Shown one piece after another: positions 24,989 through 32,958 of a stretch of DNA of 62,708 nt (positions are counted from its first letter, which is position 1; each line of letters starts with the position of its first letter). Under the pieces are notes generated by a model. That model did not search any database. It saw only the letters and a list, made by a program, of their open reading frames with translations, and had not been told where the DNA came from. The stretch is from Bacteroidales bacterium. GTDB lineage: Bacteria; Bacteroidota; Bacteroidia; Bacteroidales; WCHB1-69. Both the position numbers and the translations under genes were made by a program. The stretch lies in contig JAFYNM010000036.1 of the NCBI GenBank assembly GCA_017549765.1, positions 1-62,708 on the forward strand, given 5' to 3'.

Positions 24989-25747
24989 ATGCTGAAGATA
25001 GAAAATCTACATGTCTCCATCAAAGGAAGGGAGATCTTGAAAGGTGTTGATTTACAGATCAATGCTGGTGAAGTTCACGCCATTATGGGACCTAACGGGA
25101 CGGGCAAGAGCACGTTGGCGTCCGTCATTGCCGGCAAGGAGGGCTATGAGGTCACGGAAGGCCGGATCTATTATAAAGGCAAGGATCTGCTGAGCCTTTC
25201 CATTGAGGACCGTGCCCGCGAGGGTATCTTCATCGGTTTCCAGTATCCTGTGGAGATCCCGGGTGTGAGCATCGCCAACTTCATGCGCACGGCCTTGAAC
25301 GAGATCCGCGAGTATCGCGGTCTGGACCCGCTCAACGGTGCCCAGTTCCTGCGACTGATGAATGAGAAGCAGAAGGTGGTCGAGCTGACCGACAAGTTGA
25401 GCAACCGCTCTGTCAACGAAGGGTTCTCCGGCGGCGAGAAGAAGCGTAACGAGATCTTCCAGATGGCCATGCTGGAGCCAACCTTGTCGATCCTGGACGA
25501 GACAGACTCCGGACTGGACATCGACGCCCTGCGCATCGTGGCCAACGGTGTCAACCACCTCAAGACGAAGGATAACGCCACCATCGTCATCACCCACTAC
25601 CAGCGTCTGCTCGACTACATCGTGCCCGACGTGGTGCATGTCTTGTTTGACGGCAAGATTGTCAAGAGCGGCACCAAAGAGTTGGCTTTGGAACTCGAGA
25701 AGCGCGGCTACGACTGGATCAAGGAAGAGTATGAAACTGCAAAATAG
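24989..25747 (+). CDS. sufC: Fe-S cluster assembly ATPase SufC
   Basis: ABC-type ATPase of the SufBCD scaffold that builds Fe-S clusters in the cytoplasm. In 252 residues: Walker A GPNGTGKSTL, the SufC-type signature FSGGEKKRNEIFQ, Walker B with LSILDETDSGLDIDAL, and the H-loop ITHYQRLLDYI. The signature FSGGEKKR and the DETDSGLD segment are diagnostic of SufC rather than of other ABC proteins. First gene of sufC-sufD-rlmH-M20. sufB is not upstream, where the divergent helicase gene sits instead. Confidence 0.97.
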   Translation: MLKIENLHVSIKGREILKGVDLQINAGEVHAIMGPNGTGKSTLASVIAGKEGYEVTEGRIYYKGKDLLSLSIEDRAREGIFIGFQYPVEIPGVSIANFMRTALNEIREYRGLDPLNGAQFLRLMNEKQKVVELTDKLSNRSVNEGFSGGEKKRNEIFQMAMLEPTLSILDETDSGLDIDALRIVANGVNHLKTKDNATIVITHYQRLLDYIVPDVVHVLFDGKIVKSGTKELALELEKRGYDWIKEEYETAK

Positions 25748-25753
25748 AGGCTG

Positions 25754-26992
25754 ATGAAATCTAACACATCCTATCTTCAAAAGCTGTCGCAGTTCCAGCT
25801 CCAGGCGCAACCGGACGTATATCGTCCCTTCGAGGAGGTCTTCAAATGCCAGATCTGGAATCTGGACACCACCACCCTGCCGATGCTCAACGGCTGGTAC
25901 ATGCACGACCAACAGCCGCTTACCCGGCTGGACAACGGAGTCGTCTTCGGCAGTCTGCGTGCCGCCAAGGACGCCTTCCCCGACATTGTCGAAAAATGCC
26001 ATCACGCCTTCAGCGAGACCGAGAAGGACGAGCTCACCATGCTGAACGAGTCGCAATATACCGACGGCGTCTTCATCTACGTCCCCGACGAGGTGAAGGT
26101 TGCCAACCCCTTCCAGATCATCTCCATCGTCAACAGTCAGGATGACTTGCTGGTGCAAAACCGCCACGTCATCTTCTTGGGCAAGGGTGCCGAGATGTCG
26201 CTCATCCAGTGCGACGACTCCGTCAGATACGGTCACACCTTCCTCAACATCGTGACGGAGGTCTTCATGTCGGAACGCGCCCAGATGCACTATTACAAGA
26301 CGGAGAACAAAGAGAAGGAGTCGGAGTTGTACAACCACCTCTACGTTCATCAGCAGGGTTATACACATTTTCACTCCAACACCGTCACCTTCAATGCGGG
26401 CTACATCCGCAACAGCATTGTCGTCAACTTGAGCGAGCCCTTCGCGGACGCCCAGCTCTACGGACTCTATCTGGTAGACAAGAGTCAGCAGTGCGACAAC
26501 CACATCAAGATACACCATCTCACCACCGACTGTACCAGCAAGCAACTCTATAAGGGCATCTTAGACGATGAGGCCATCGCGGGATTCCACGGACACATCA
26601 TCGTGCATCCCAACGCACAGCGCACGGCCGCCTTCCAGACCAACCGCAACATCCTGCTGACCGACAAGGCCAAAGTCAACACCACGCCATTTTTGGAGAT
26701 CTATGCCGACGATGTGCAGTGCAGCCATGGCGCCACCACCGGCCAGCTGGACGACGAAGCGCTCTTCTACTTGCGCTCCCGGGGCATCAGCGCGCATAAC
26801 GCCCGCAAGCTGCTCATGTTCGCCTTCGCCAACGAGATCATCAACTATGTGGAGATAGAAGCCCTACAAGACCGTCTCGGCGACATGGTCCAGCGCCGCC
26901 TCAACGGCGAGCTCACCATCTGCGACCAATGCATGCTCTCCGATGCCGACAATCGAGACTTTGTCTTCCCGATAGATCCATCCAAAATCTAA
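25754..26992 (+). CDS. sufD: Fe-S cluster assembly protein SufD
   Basis: Partner of SufB and SufC in the Fe-S scaffold complex. A 412-residue protein whose C-terminal half has the right-handed beta-helix features of the SufBD family: HHLTTDCTSKQLYKGILDDEAIAGFHGHIIVHPNAQRTAAFQTNRNILL and ADDVQCSHGATTGQLDDEALFYLRSRGIS, with the conserved Cys and His of the CSHGATTG motif, then FANEIINYV. It begins 6 bases after sufC, so they are co-transcribed. Confidence 0.95.
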   Translation: MKSNTSYLQKLSQFQLQAQPDVYRPFEEVFKCQIWNLDTTTLPMLNGWYMHDQQPLTRLDNGVVFGSLRAAKDAFPDIVEKCHHAFSETEKDELTMLNESQYTDGVFIYVPDEVKVANPFQIISIVNSQDDLLVQNRHVIFLGKGAEMSLIQCDDSVRYGHTFLNIVTEVFMSERAQMHYYKTENKEKESELYNHLYVHQQGYTHFHSNTVTFNAGYIRNSIVVNLSEPFADAQLYGLYLVDKSQQCDNHIKIHHLTTDCTSKQLYKGILDDEAIAGFHGHIIVHPNAQRTAAFQTNRNILLTDKAKVNTTPFLEIYADDVQCSHGATTGQLDDEALFYLRSRGISAHNARKLLMFAFANEIINYVEIEALQDRLGDMVQRRLNGELTICDQCMLSDADNRDFVFPIDPSKI

Positions 26993-26997
26993 ACATT

Positions 26998-27468
26998 ATG
27001 AAAATCAAGTTGATATGGATCGGAAAGCCTGATGGGGATCTCTTCGACAAGGCCATCCAGGAGTATGCCCAGAAGATCCGTTTCTACATCCCCTACGAGA
27101 TGGTCGCCATCCCCTATCTGAAAAACACCAAGGCCATGTCGCAAGAGGAGCAGCGCAAGAGGGAGGGCGAGCTGATCCTCAAGAAGTTGGATGCATCTGA
27201 CTACGTGGTGCTGCTAGATGAACGGGGCAAGGAGTTCACCTCCCAAGGATTTGCACGATACATAGAATCTCACATGGTCAGTGGCGTCAAGACGTTGAGC
27301 TTCGTGATTGGCGGGGCCTATGGCTTCTCGGGAGACGTCTATGCGCGGGGGAACGCCAAGATCGCCTTGTCGCAGCTCACTTTCCCCCACATCATGACCC
27401 GTGTCATCTTCAACGAACAGCTATACCGGGCTTTCACCATCTTGAAAGGGGAGCCCTATCATCACTGA
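26998..27468 (+). CDS. rlmH: 23S rRNA (pseudouridine1915-N3)-methyltransferase
   Basis: SPOUT-class methyltransferase that adds a methyl group to pseudouridine 1915 in helix 69 of 23S rRNA on assembled 70S ribosomes. The ATG at 26998 (5 bases after sufD) gives 156 residues, the usual RlmH length. The N-terminal MKIKLIWIGKPDGDLFDKAIQEYAQKI and the trefoil-knot SAM site LDERGKEFTSQGFARYIE, SFVIGGAYGFS and SQLTFPHIMTRVIFNEQLYRAF are all present. Placing it inside a suf operon is unusual. Confidence 0.95.
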   Translation: MKIKLIWIGKPDGDLFDKAIQEYAQKIRFYIPYEMVAIPYLKNTKAMSQEEQRKREGELILKKLDASDYVVLLDERGKEFTSQGFARYIESHMVSGVKTLSFVIGGAYGFSGDVYARGNAKIALSQLTFPHIMTRVIFNEQLYRAFTILKGEPYHH

Positions 27469-27479
27469 AATCCAGCATT

Positions 27480-28613
27480 ATGAACCTCGAACAGATTCGT
27501 CACGACCTGCACCGCATGGCGGAGCCCTCCAACCGGGAGGCCCGCACCAGAGCCTACATTGAGGAGGTGCTGACGACGTTAAGTCCCACCCGAATACACA
27601 CCATAGAGGGTACCCATCATCTGGTGGCCGAGTACGACTTTGGCGACGGTCCTGTGACGCTGGTGCGGGGCGACTTTGATGCGGTACGGGTCGATGAGAC
27701 GCTGGCGTTGCCATACCATTCCGACACCCCCGGTGTCTCGCACAAGTGCGGCCACGATGGCCATACTACCATCCTGCTGGGACTTGCGGAGCGCCTGATG
27801 CGGCAGCCGCTGTCCGAGGGTAAGGTGCTACTTTTCTTCCAAGGGGCAGAGGAGACCGGCGAAGGGGCGGCACAGCTGCTCGCCTCCGGCTTTCTGGACC
27901 ACCACAAGCCTGACCGGGTCTTCGCCCTGCACAACATCCCCGGCATCCCATTGGGCACCGTCATCTGCCGCCCCGGCAGCTTCACCTGCTCCGTCGTCAG
28001 CTGCGATATCGAGTTGCACGGCAAGACCTCCCACGCCGCCGAGCCGCTGAAGGCCCTGTCGCCCTACCCTGCCGCCAAGACGCTGACCGACGAGATCCTC
28101 TCTTTGTGCCAACACGACATGTTGCGCGACGACTACCGTATCGCCACCCTCATCGAGTTCCGTGTGGGAGAGCCCGCCTACGGCGTCACGGCCGGACACG
28201 CCGTCCTGCGCTTCACTATCCGCGCCAAGAACGACGCCCTGCTGCAAGAGACCAAAGCAGCCATCGAAGAGCTTGCCGCCTCCTTGGCACAACGTGACGG
28301 CCTCCAGCATCTGGTGACCTGGAAAGAGTACTTCGCCGCCTCCAACAACCACCCCGACATCGTCGGACAACTGCAGGAAGTGTGCACCAAACTCCACTAT
28401 CCCTATGTGACGAAGGAGACCCCTTTCTCCTGGGGCGAAGATTTCGGCCTGCTGACCCAACACTTCCCCGGCGCACTTTTCGGACTTGGCTCCGGCGAGC
28501 AACAACCTCCCCTCCATCACCCCGACTTCGACTTCCCCGATGCACTTATCCCCAAAGGCATTGATCTTTTCTACCAACTCATCACCGAGCATCATCTGCC
28601 ACATCAGGTATGA
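27480..28613 (+). CDS. M20-family amidohydrolase (N-acyl amino acid amidohydrolase type)
   Basis: Zn-dependent hydrolase of the M20D type that removes acyl groups from amino acids or small peptides. A 377-residue protein with SHKCGHDGHTTILLGLAERL (metal-binding Cys-x-His and HDGH), FFQGAEETGEGAAQLL, ALHNIPG and a dimerisation domain starting VVSCDIELHGKTSHAAEPL, and a final TPFSWGEDFG...GEQQPPLHHPDFDFPD metal site. It is cytoplasmic, with no signal peptide. It begins 11 bases after rlmH and closes the sufCD-rlmH-M20 group. Confidence 0.88.
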   Translation: MNLEQIRHDLHRMAEPSNREARTRAYIEEVLTTLSPTRIHTIEGTHHLVAEYDFGDGPVTLVRGDFDAVRVDETLALPYHSDTPGVSHKCGHDGHTTILLGLAERLMRQPLSEGKVLLFFQGAEETGEGAAQLLASGFLDHHKPDRVFALHNIPGIPLGTVICRPGSFTCSVVSCDIELHGKTSHAAEPLKALSPYPAAKTLTDEILSLCQHDMLRDDYRIATLIEFRVGEPAYGVTAGHAVLRFTIRAKNDALLQETKAAIEELAASLAQRDGLQHLVTWKEYFAASNNHPDIVGQLQEVCTKLHYPYVTKETPFSWGEDFGLLTQHFPGALFGLGSGEQQPPLHHPDFDFPDALIPKGIDLFYQLITEHHLPHQV

Positions 28614-28628
28614 ATTGAATAAAAAACG

Positions 28629-28636
28629 TATTTTTG
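28629..28636 (+). promoter_or_regulatory. -7 element of lgt
   Basis: TATTTTTG, an exact TAnnTTTG match, 22 bases before the lgt ATG. Confidence 0.5.
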
Positions 28637-28658
28637 CACTTCGTAAAAAATTGACACA

Positions 28659-29549
28659 ATGAACCATCTCCTATATCATCTATTGGGCACTGTCACCTGG
28701 ACGGTCAATCCCGTTGCCTTGCATCTTGGATCTTTTGAAGTACGCTGGTACGGCATTTTCCTCGCCACTGGCTTCCTCTTGGCATATTATACGCTGCAAC
28801 GCATCTTCAAGACAGAGCATCTGTCGCAGACACTCTTGGACAAGATCTCCTTCTGGACTATCCTTTGGACCATCGTCGGTCTTCGTTTAGGGCATTTCCT
28901 CTTCTATGAGCCTTCGATGTTCATCACCGATCCGTTGGAGATTATCCTGCCTATTCATGACGGCAAATTTGTGGGTTATCAGGGTTTGGCCAGCCATGGC
29001 GGCGTCATTGCCATCATCTGTTTCCTCATATACTACTGTTGGCGGCACAAGATCAACTTTTTGTGGATTTTAGACCGTTTGGCCGTTGCGGTGCCCATCG
29101 CGGCCGGACTCGTGCGCTGCGGCAACCTGATGAACCATGAGATTGTGGGCAAAATCACCGATGTACCTTGGGCTTTCGACTTCACCCTTGGCGGTTTCGG
29201 CATTGCGGGAACCTTCCGCCATCCCGCCCAGCTCTACGAGGCCATCGTCTATCTGACACTTTTCACCTGTCTGGCCATCTATTATTTCAAGTTCGCCAAA
29301 GGGAAAGTGGCCGCGGGCCGTACCTCCGGCATCACCCTGACCGTCATCTTCGTGGCCCGCTTCCTCATTGAGTTTTTCAAGGAGGTGCAGGTGGAAAACG
29401 AGGTAGGTCACATGTTGAACAACGGCCAATGGCTCAGCATCCCCTTCATCATCATAGGCGTGGGCCTGCTCATCTACTCCTTCGTAAAGACCTACTACCC
29501 CACCTGTCCTTATCCGGAGGAGCCCGCTGAACAGAAAACTGCCAAATAG
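28659..29549 (+). CDS. lgt: Prolipoprotein diacylglyceryl transferase
   Basis: Transfers diacylglycerol from phosphatidylglycerol to the lipobox Cys of prelipoproteins in the inner membrane, the first step in making the lipoproteins predicted elsewhere in this window. A 296-residue multi-span membrane protein with VRWYGIFLATGFLLAYY at the N terminus, GYQGLASHGGVIAI, and the signature AGLVRCGNLMNHEIVGKITD...W. It is followed 15 bases later by the metallophosphoesterase gene in the same direction. Confidence 0.95.
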   Translation: MNHLLYHLLGTVTWTVNPVALHLGSFEVRWYGIFLATGFLLAYYTLQRIFKTEHLSQTLLDKISFWTILWTIVGLRLGHFLFYEPSMFITDPLEIILPIHDGKFVGYQGLASHGGVIAIICFLIYYCWRHKINFLWILDRLAVAVPIAAGLVRCGNLMNHEIVGKITDVPWAFDFTLGGFGIAGTFRHPAQLYEAIVYLTLFTCLAIYYFKFAKGKVAAGRTSGITLTVIFVARFLIEFFKEVQVENEVGHMLNNGQWLSIPFIIIGVGLLIYSFVKTYYPTCPYPEEPAEQKTAK

Positions 29550-29564
29550 CCCAGACACCCCGCC

Positions 29565-30704
29565 ATGTTACGTTTTTTCCTGACCGCATTTTTCGCCTGC
29601 TGGCTTTGCGCTGATCTCTACCTCTGGTTTTCCTTTGTACGCCACGCCGCACTCATCTGGAAGATGCTCTATTGGCTTCCCATGTTGGCTTTCGTGGTGA
29701 TGATGATCGTGACCTTTACCGGCAGCCGCATCTCCTTGAACGCATGGCTGCCCCTGTTAATCTTCTTTCTGCTGCAGATAGTCGTCACCATCTTGTCTCT
29801 GATAGGCAGACTGGTGGGACTTGCATGGCATCCCGCCTTTCCAATCTTCAATGTGATAGGATTAACATTCGCGCTTTTCGCTTTCATCATCGTTGGGTAT
29901 GGTATGCTGGTCGGCTTTCATGATTTGCGGGTGCGACAGGTGAACATCACAGTCCCCGGTCTGCCGGATGCTTTTGAGGGGTATCAGATAGCCCATCTGT
30001 CGGATTTGCATGTGGGCACCCATGGCAAAAAGACCAAGTTCATCACACAGGTAGTGGCAGAGGTGAATGATGCCCATCCTGACCTGATTGTCTTTACAGG
30101 CGACTTAGTGAACATACATCCTGAAGAGCTGACGCCCTACAGAGAGGTTCTCTCCTCACTCCAGACCCCAGACGGTGTCATCTCCGTATTGGGAAACCAC
30201 GACTACTGTATGTATGGCTACCGTGATGAGCGGGATTGGCGGCAGGCGACAGAACAAGTGGCGGCGCAGGAGCGCTCTTTCGGGTGGACATTGCTGCGCA
30301 ACGACCATTGTTTCATACATCGAGGGGATGATTCTATCGCCGTGGCAGGAGTGGAGTACTGCGGAGGCATGAATGTGAATTCCTTTGTGGACCTCCCCGC
30401 AGCCATCCAGGGTATCTCCGACAGCACCTTCACTCTCTTGTTGGACCACAACCCTGCCCACTGGAAGATGGAGGTAGTTCCTAACACGCATATTCCGCTG
30501 ACCCTGGCCGGGCACACCCATGCGGCACAGATCAAGCTTTTCGGCTGGTCGCCGGCACAGTGGATGTTCAAGGAGTGGAGCGGCCTCTATCAAGAGGATG
30601 GCCAGCAGTTGTACGTCAGCGAGGGCACAGGCGGCACCATTGCCTTCCGCTTTGGCACCAAACCGGAAATCGTCATGATCACTTTACATTCTGCTAAACG
30701 CTAG
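29565..30704 (+). CDS. Membrane-anchored metallophosphoesterase
   Basis: A 379-residue calcineurin-like phosphoesterase. The N-terminal ~115 residues form four hydrophobic helices; the catalytic domain then shows the five metal-site motifs in order: IAHLSDLHVGTHG (D-x-H), VFTGDLVNI (GD), LGNHDYCM (GNHD), LLLDHNPAHW and LAGHTHAAQIK (GHTH). Such enzymes, YkuE-like or related, can act on lipid-linked substrates; the substrate here is unknown. Likely the second gene of an lgt transcript. It is convergent with the cyclo-ligase gene, separated by only 1 base between the two stops. Confidence 0.88.
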   Translation: MLRFFLTAFFACWLCADLYLWFSFVRHAALIWKMLYWLPMLAFVVMMIVTFTGSRISLNAWLPLLIFFLLQIVVTILSLIGRLVGLAWHPAFPIFNVIGLTFALFAFIIVGYGMLVGFHDLRVRQVNITVPGLPDAFEGYQIAHLSDLHVGTHGKKTKFITQVVAEVNDAHPDLIVFTGDLVNIHPEELTPYREVLSSLQTPDGVISVLGNHDYCMYGYRDERDWRQATEQVAAQERSFGWTLLRNDHCFIHRGDDSIAVAGVEYCGGMNVNSFVDLPAAIQGISDSTFTLLLDHNPAHWKMEVVPNTHIPLTLAGHTHAAQIKLFGWSPAQWMFKEWSGLYQEDGQQLYVSEGTGGTIAFRFGTKPEIVMITLHSAKR

Positions 30705-30705
30705 T

Positions 30706-31230
30706 TCAAACCGTCAGCACATCACCAACGAGCTTGTCGTGCGGCTCCACAGGAATCTTCTCCACATATTGGAAATCAAAGCAGAGGCCGATGGTCGGCA
30801 CATCCGGATACTGTGCCAGGAAACGGTCGTAGTAGCCCTTGCCGCGTCCCAGCCGATGACCGTGGGGATCGAAGGCCATGCCCGGCACCACGATCAGATC
30901 GAGAGGACCCTGGTAAGGACCACCCGTGGGTTCCAAGATGTCGTACTCCCCCACCCTCATCATATCATCGGGCGTCAACAGTACCGGCACGATATCGTCA
31001 CCCACCACCGTAGGCAGAATGATCTGCTTGTACTGGCACCACTCCTTCACAAAGTCAAGTGTCTGCACCTCGTCGGGCAGCGAGGCGTATAGCATCACCC
31101 GCTGCGCCTTGACAAAGGATGGATGGGCCGCCAGCTTCTGCATGATGCGGATAGACTGCTGCGCCAACTCCTGCGACGTGCGCAGCTTCTTCTGCTGCCG
31201 AATGTATTGTCGTAGTTCTTTCTTGTTCAT
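30706..31230 (-). CDS. 5-formyltetrahydrofolate cyclo-ligase
   Basis: Converts 5-formyl-THF to 5,10-methenyl-THF with ATP, returning folate to the one-carbon pool. A 174-residue protein with N-terminal MNKKELRQYIRQQKKLRTSQE, the phosphate-binding region with VPGMAFDPHGHRLGRGKGYYDRFLAQY (diagnostic GRGKGYYDRFL) and a final TIGLCFDFQYVEKIPVEPHD. Normal length for the family. Preceded on its strand by heptamer array 2, which fills much of the gap from the dipeptidase gene. Confidence 0.94.
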   Translation of the reverse strand: MNKKELRQYIRQQKKLRTSQELAQQSIRIMQKLAAHPSFVKAQRVMLYASLPDEVQTLDFVKEWCQYKQIILPTVVGDDIVPVLLTPDDMMRVGEYDILEPTGGPYQGPLDLIVVPGMAFDPHGHRLGRGKGYYDRFLAQYPDVPTIGLCFDFQYVEKIPVEPHDKLVGDVLTV

Positions 31231-31275
31231 TAGTGTAGTGATTTGCTATTGGCTGTTGGCTTTAGAGAAACCATC

Positions 31276-31352
31276 AACTTCTAATTCCTAACTTCTAATT
31301 CGTAACTTGTAACTCCTAACTGACAACTGACAACTGACAACTGACAACTCCC
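31276..31352 (-). repeat. Heptamer array 2 (eleven AAYTNNN units), ending at the C69 stop
   Basis: On the plus strand the units are AACTTCT AATTCCT, AACTTCT AATTCGT, AACTTGT AACTCCT, then AACTGAC four times and AACTCCC. That is eleven 7-base units (77 bases) that end exactly at the stop codon (31353) of the C69 dipeptidase. On the coding (minus) strand TAG stops occur in all three frames. Confidence 0.88.
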
Positions 31353-32954
31353 TTAAAATCCTGTCCAGAACATCTCCCAGAACTTATGCTCCATCTCCTG
31401 CCAGGTCTGGCGGGTGGCGCCAGCGAAGTCGGAAGTATATTGGTTCAGCATCTTCACCGCTTCTTCTTTCTTGCCATCCTTCAACAGTTGGGCTGCCTGT
31501 TTCTCCATGTCTGGCAACTCCTTAAAGGCCTTCTCCTCATAGCGGAGGATGTTGTCATAGACCGTCTTCTTGGTCAGGCCCCATCTGATCTGGGCCAGCT
31601 TGTTGGCCTTGCGATAGTGCCAGAGCACGGCGTTCTCGTTATAGCCGAAGTGTCCGCACACGTTAAATCCGGCAGGCAGGGCAGTCTCTCCGGCATAGAT
31701 GGGGATGCGGGGGCTCTGGCCAGGGTTCTCAAGGGAGAACCAGCAGAGACCGCCGATCTCGTCGGGCAGCCAGCTGCGGCACTGGATGATGAAGGAGTAG
31801 GAGCACCACGACATCGCCACGCCGCGGTAGAAGGTCACCGCACCGGGCTTGAGCATGTTGTACATGGCGCGCTCGCTGCCATCCATCCACGGGTTGGCGT
31901 TGGGGCACACGACAGTGTCGACCACAATCTCGCCATCCATGCGACGCTTGCGGGGATAGAGCAGGTTTTGCGTCTGGTCGAGTTCGGGACAGCCTTCGTA
32001 GTTGGCACGGAAGAGCTCCATGACGCGCTGCGGCGACACCTTCTCATCCGGCTTGATGGAGAAGGGCAGCTCATCGGCATCGAGGGAGAAGTGTTGCGAC
32101 GGGGCCAGTTGCGTGAAGATGTACCACTCGCGCTCCTTGAAATTCTTGTTACCGGAATAGGATGACGGGAAGGCCTTCCACCACACGAAGTCGCCCTTGC
32201 CATCCCAGAGACCATACTTCTTGGCCACCTTCTCGATATTGTCGGAGCACATGAAGTAGTCTTTGTTCTTGCGGTCGAGTTTGCCGATGCGGGCCACGTT
32301 GCAACTCACGGCCACCTCGTCGTCGGGCACACGCTGGGCAGCCCAGATGCCACCGAGTTTGTCAGGGCCTTCGCCGAGGATCTCCATCTGCCACACCTCT
32401 TTCTTGTCGGCAATGGTGATGCACTCGCCCCCGTCGCCATAGCCGTACTGGGCTATCAGTTCACCGATGAGCCTGATGGCATCGCGGGCGTTGTCGCAAC
32501 GCTGCAGGGCTATGCGCTGCAGTTCTTCGATGAGGAACATGCCTTTCTCATTCATCAGGGTGTCTGGACCAGAGAAGGTGCTCTCGCCCATGGCCAGCTG
32601 CTTCTCGTTCATGCAGGGATAGGCCGTGTTCATGTAGGCGTAGGTGTGGGGTGCCTCGGGGATCTCGCCCGCCAAGGTCACATTCTCCATGCTGTTGGGC
32701 GTGCTGGTATGCATCGTGCCCTTATAGACCTTGTGCATGGTGCCTGGAGCGTGGTCGGCGGCAGGCTCCATTTTCACCCAAGTGCGGTATTTGCTGTCGC
32801 ACGTGTGCGAGGTTATCACAGAACCATCCGTGGAGGCCTTGCAGCCCACCATGATGGAGGTGCAGTTGGCACCCACCAGCTCGGTCTCCTGAGCGTAAGA
32901 CCATACAAACATCAAAGCACCTATCAAGGTGCAGACAAAAGCTCTTATCTTCAT
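31353..32954 (-). CDS. C69-family dipeptidase (secreted)
   Basis: Ntn-hydrolase that splits dipeptides, matching the PepD/C69 family. Signal peptide MKIRAFVCTLIGALMFVWSYAQ, then ELVGANCTSIMVGCKASTDG: Cys31 is the likely N-terminal nucleophile once the leader is processed. Further conserved segments are SVITSHTCDSKYRTWV, DARDAIRLIGELIAQYGYGDGGECITIADKKEVWQMEI and YMCSDNIEKVAKKYG-type sequence. Family length is typical (533 residues). It starts 4 bases after the flippase gene, so the pair is probably one transcript. The role in external peptide use fits the C25 and M16 proteases nearby. Confidence 0.9.
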   Translation of the reverse strand: MKIRAFVCTLIGALMFVWSYAQETELVGANCTSIMVGCKASTDGSVITSHTCDSKYRTWVKMEPAADHAPGTMHKVYKGTMHTSTPNSMENVTLAGEIPEAPHTYAYMNTAYPCMNEKQLAMGESTFSGPDTLMNEKGMFLIEELQRIALQRCDNARDAIRLIGELIAQYGYGDGGECITIADKKEVWQMEILGEGPDKLGGIWAAQRVPDDEVAVSCNVARIGKLDRKNKDYFMCSDNIEKVAKKYGLWDGKGDFVWWKAFPSSYSGNKNFKEREWYIFTQLAPSQHFSLDADELPFSIKPDEKVSPQRVMELFRANYEGCPELDQTQNLLYPRKRRMDGEIVVDTVVCPNANPWMDGSERAMYNMLKPGAVTFYRGVAMSWCSYSFIIQCRSWLPDEIGGLCWFSLENPGQSPRIPIYAGETALPAGFNVCGHFGYNENAVLWHYRKANKLAQIRWGLTKKTVYDNILRYEEKAFKELPDMEKQAAQLLKDGKKEEAVKMLNQYTSDFAGATRQTWQEMEHKFWEMFWTGF

Positions 32955-32958
32955 ATTG

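Noticed and set aside
25052-26545. Long open frame of about 497 codons on the minus strand across sufC and sufD
   Set aside because: Antisense to two secure genes; it has no start context, domain or conserved motif, and is a product of codon bias in the coding strand.
31276-31352. CRISPR-like repeat array
   Set aside because: Units are 7 bases without spacers; no Cas genes are present.
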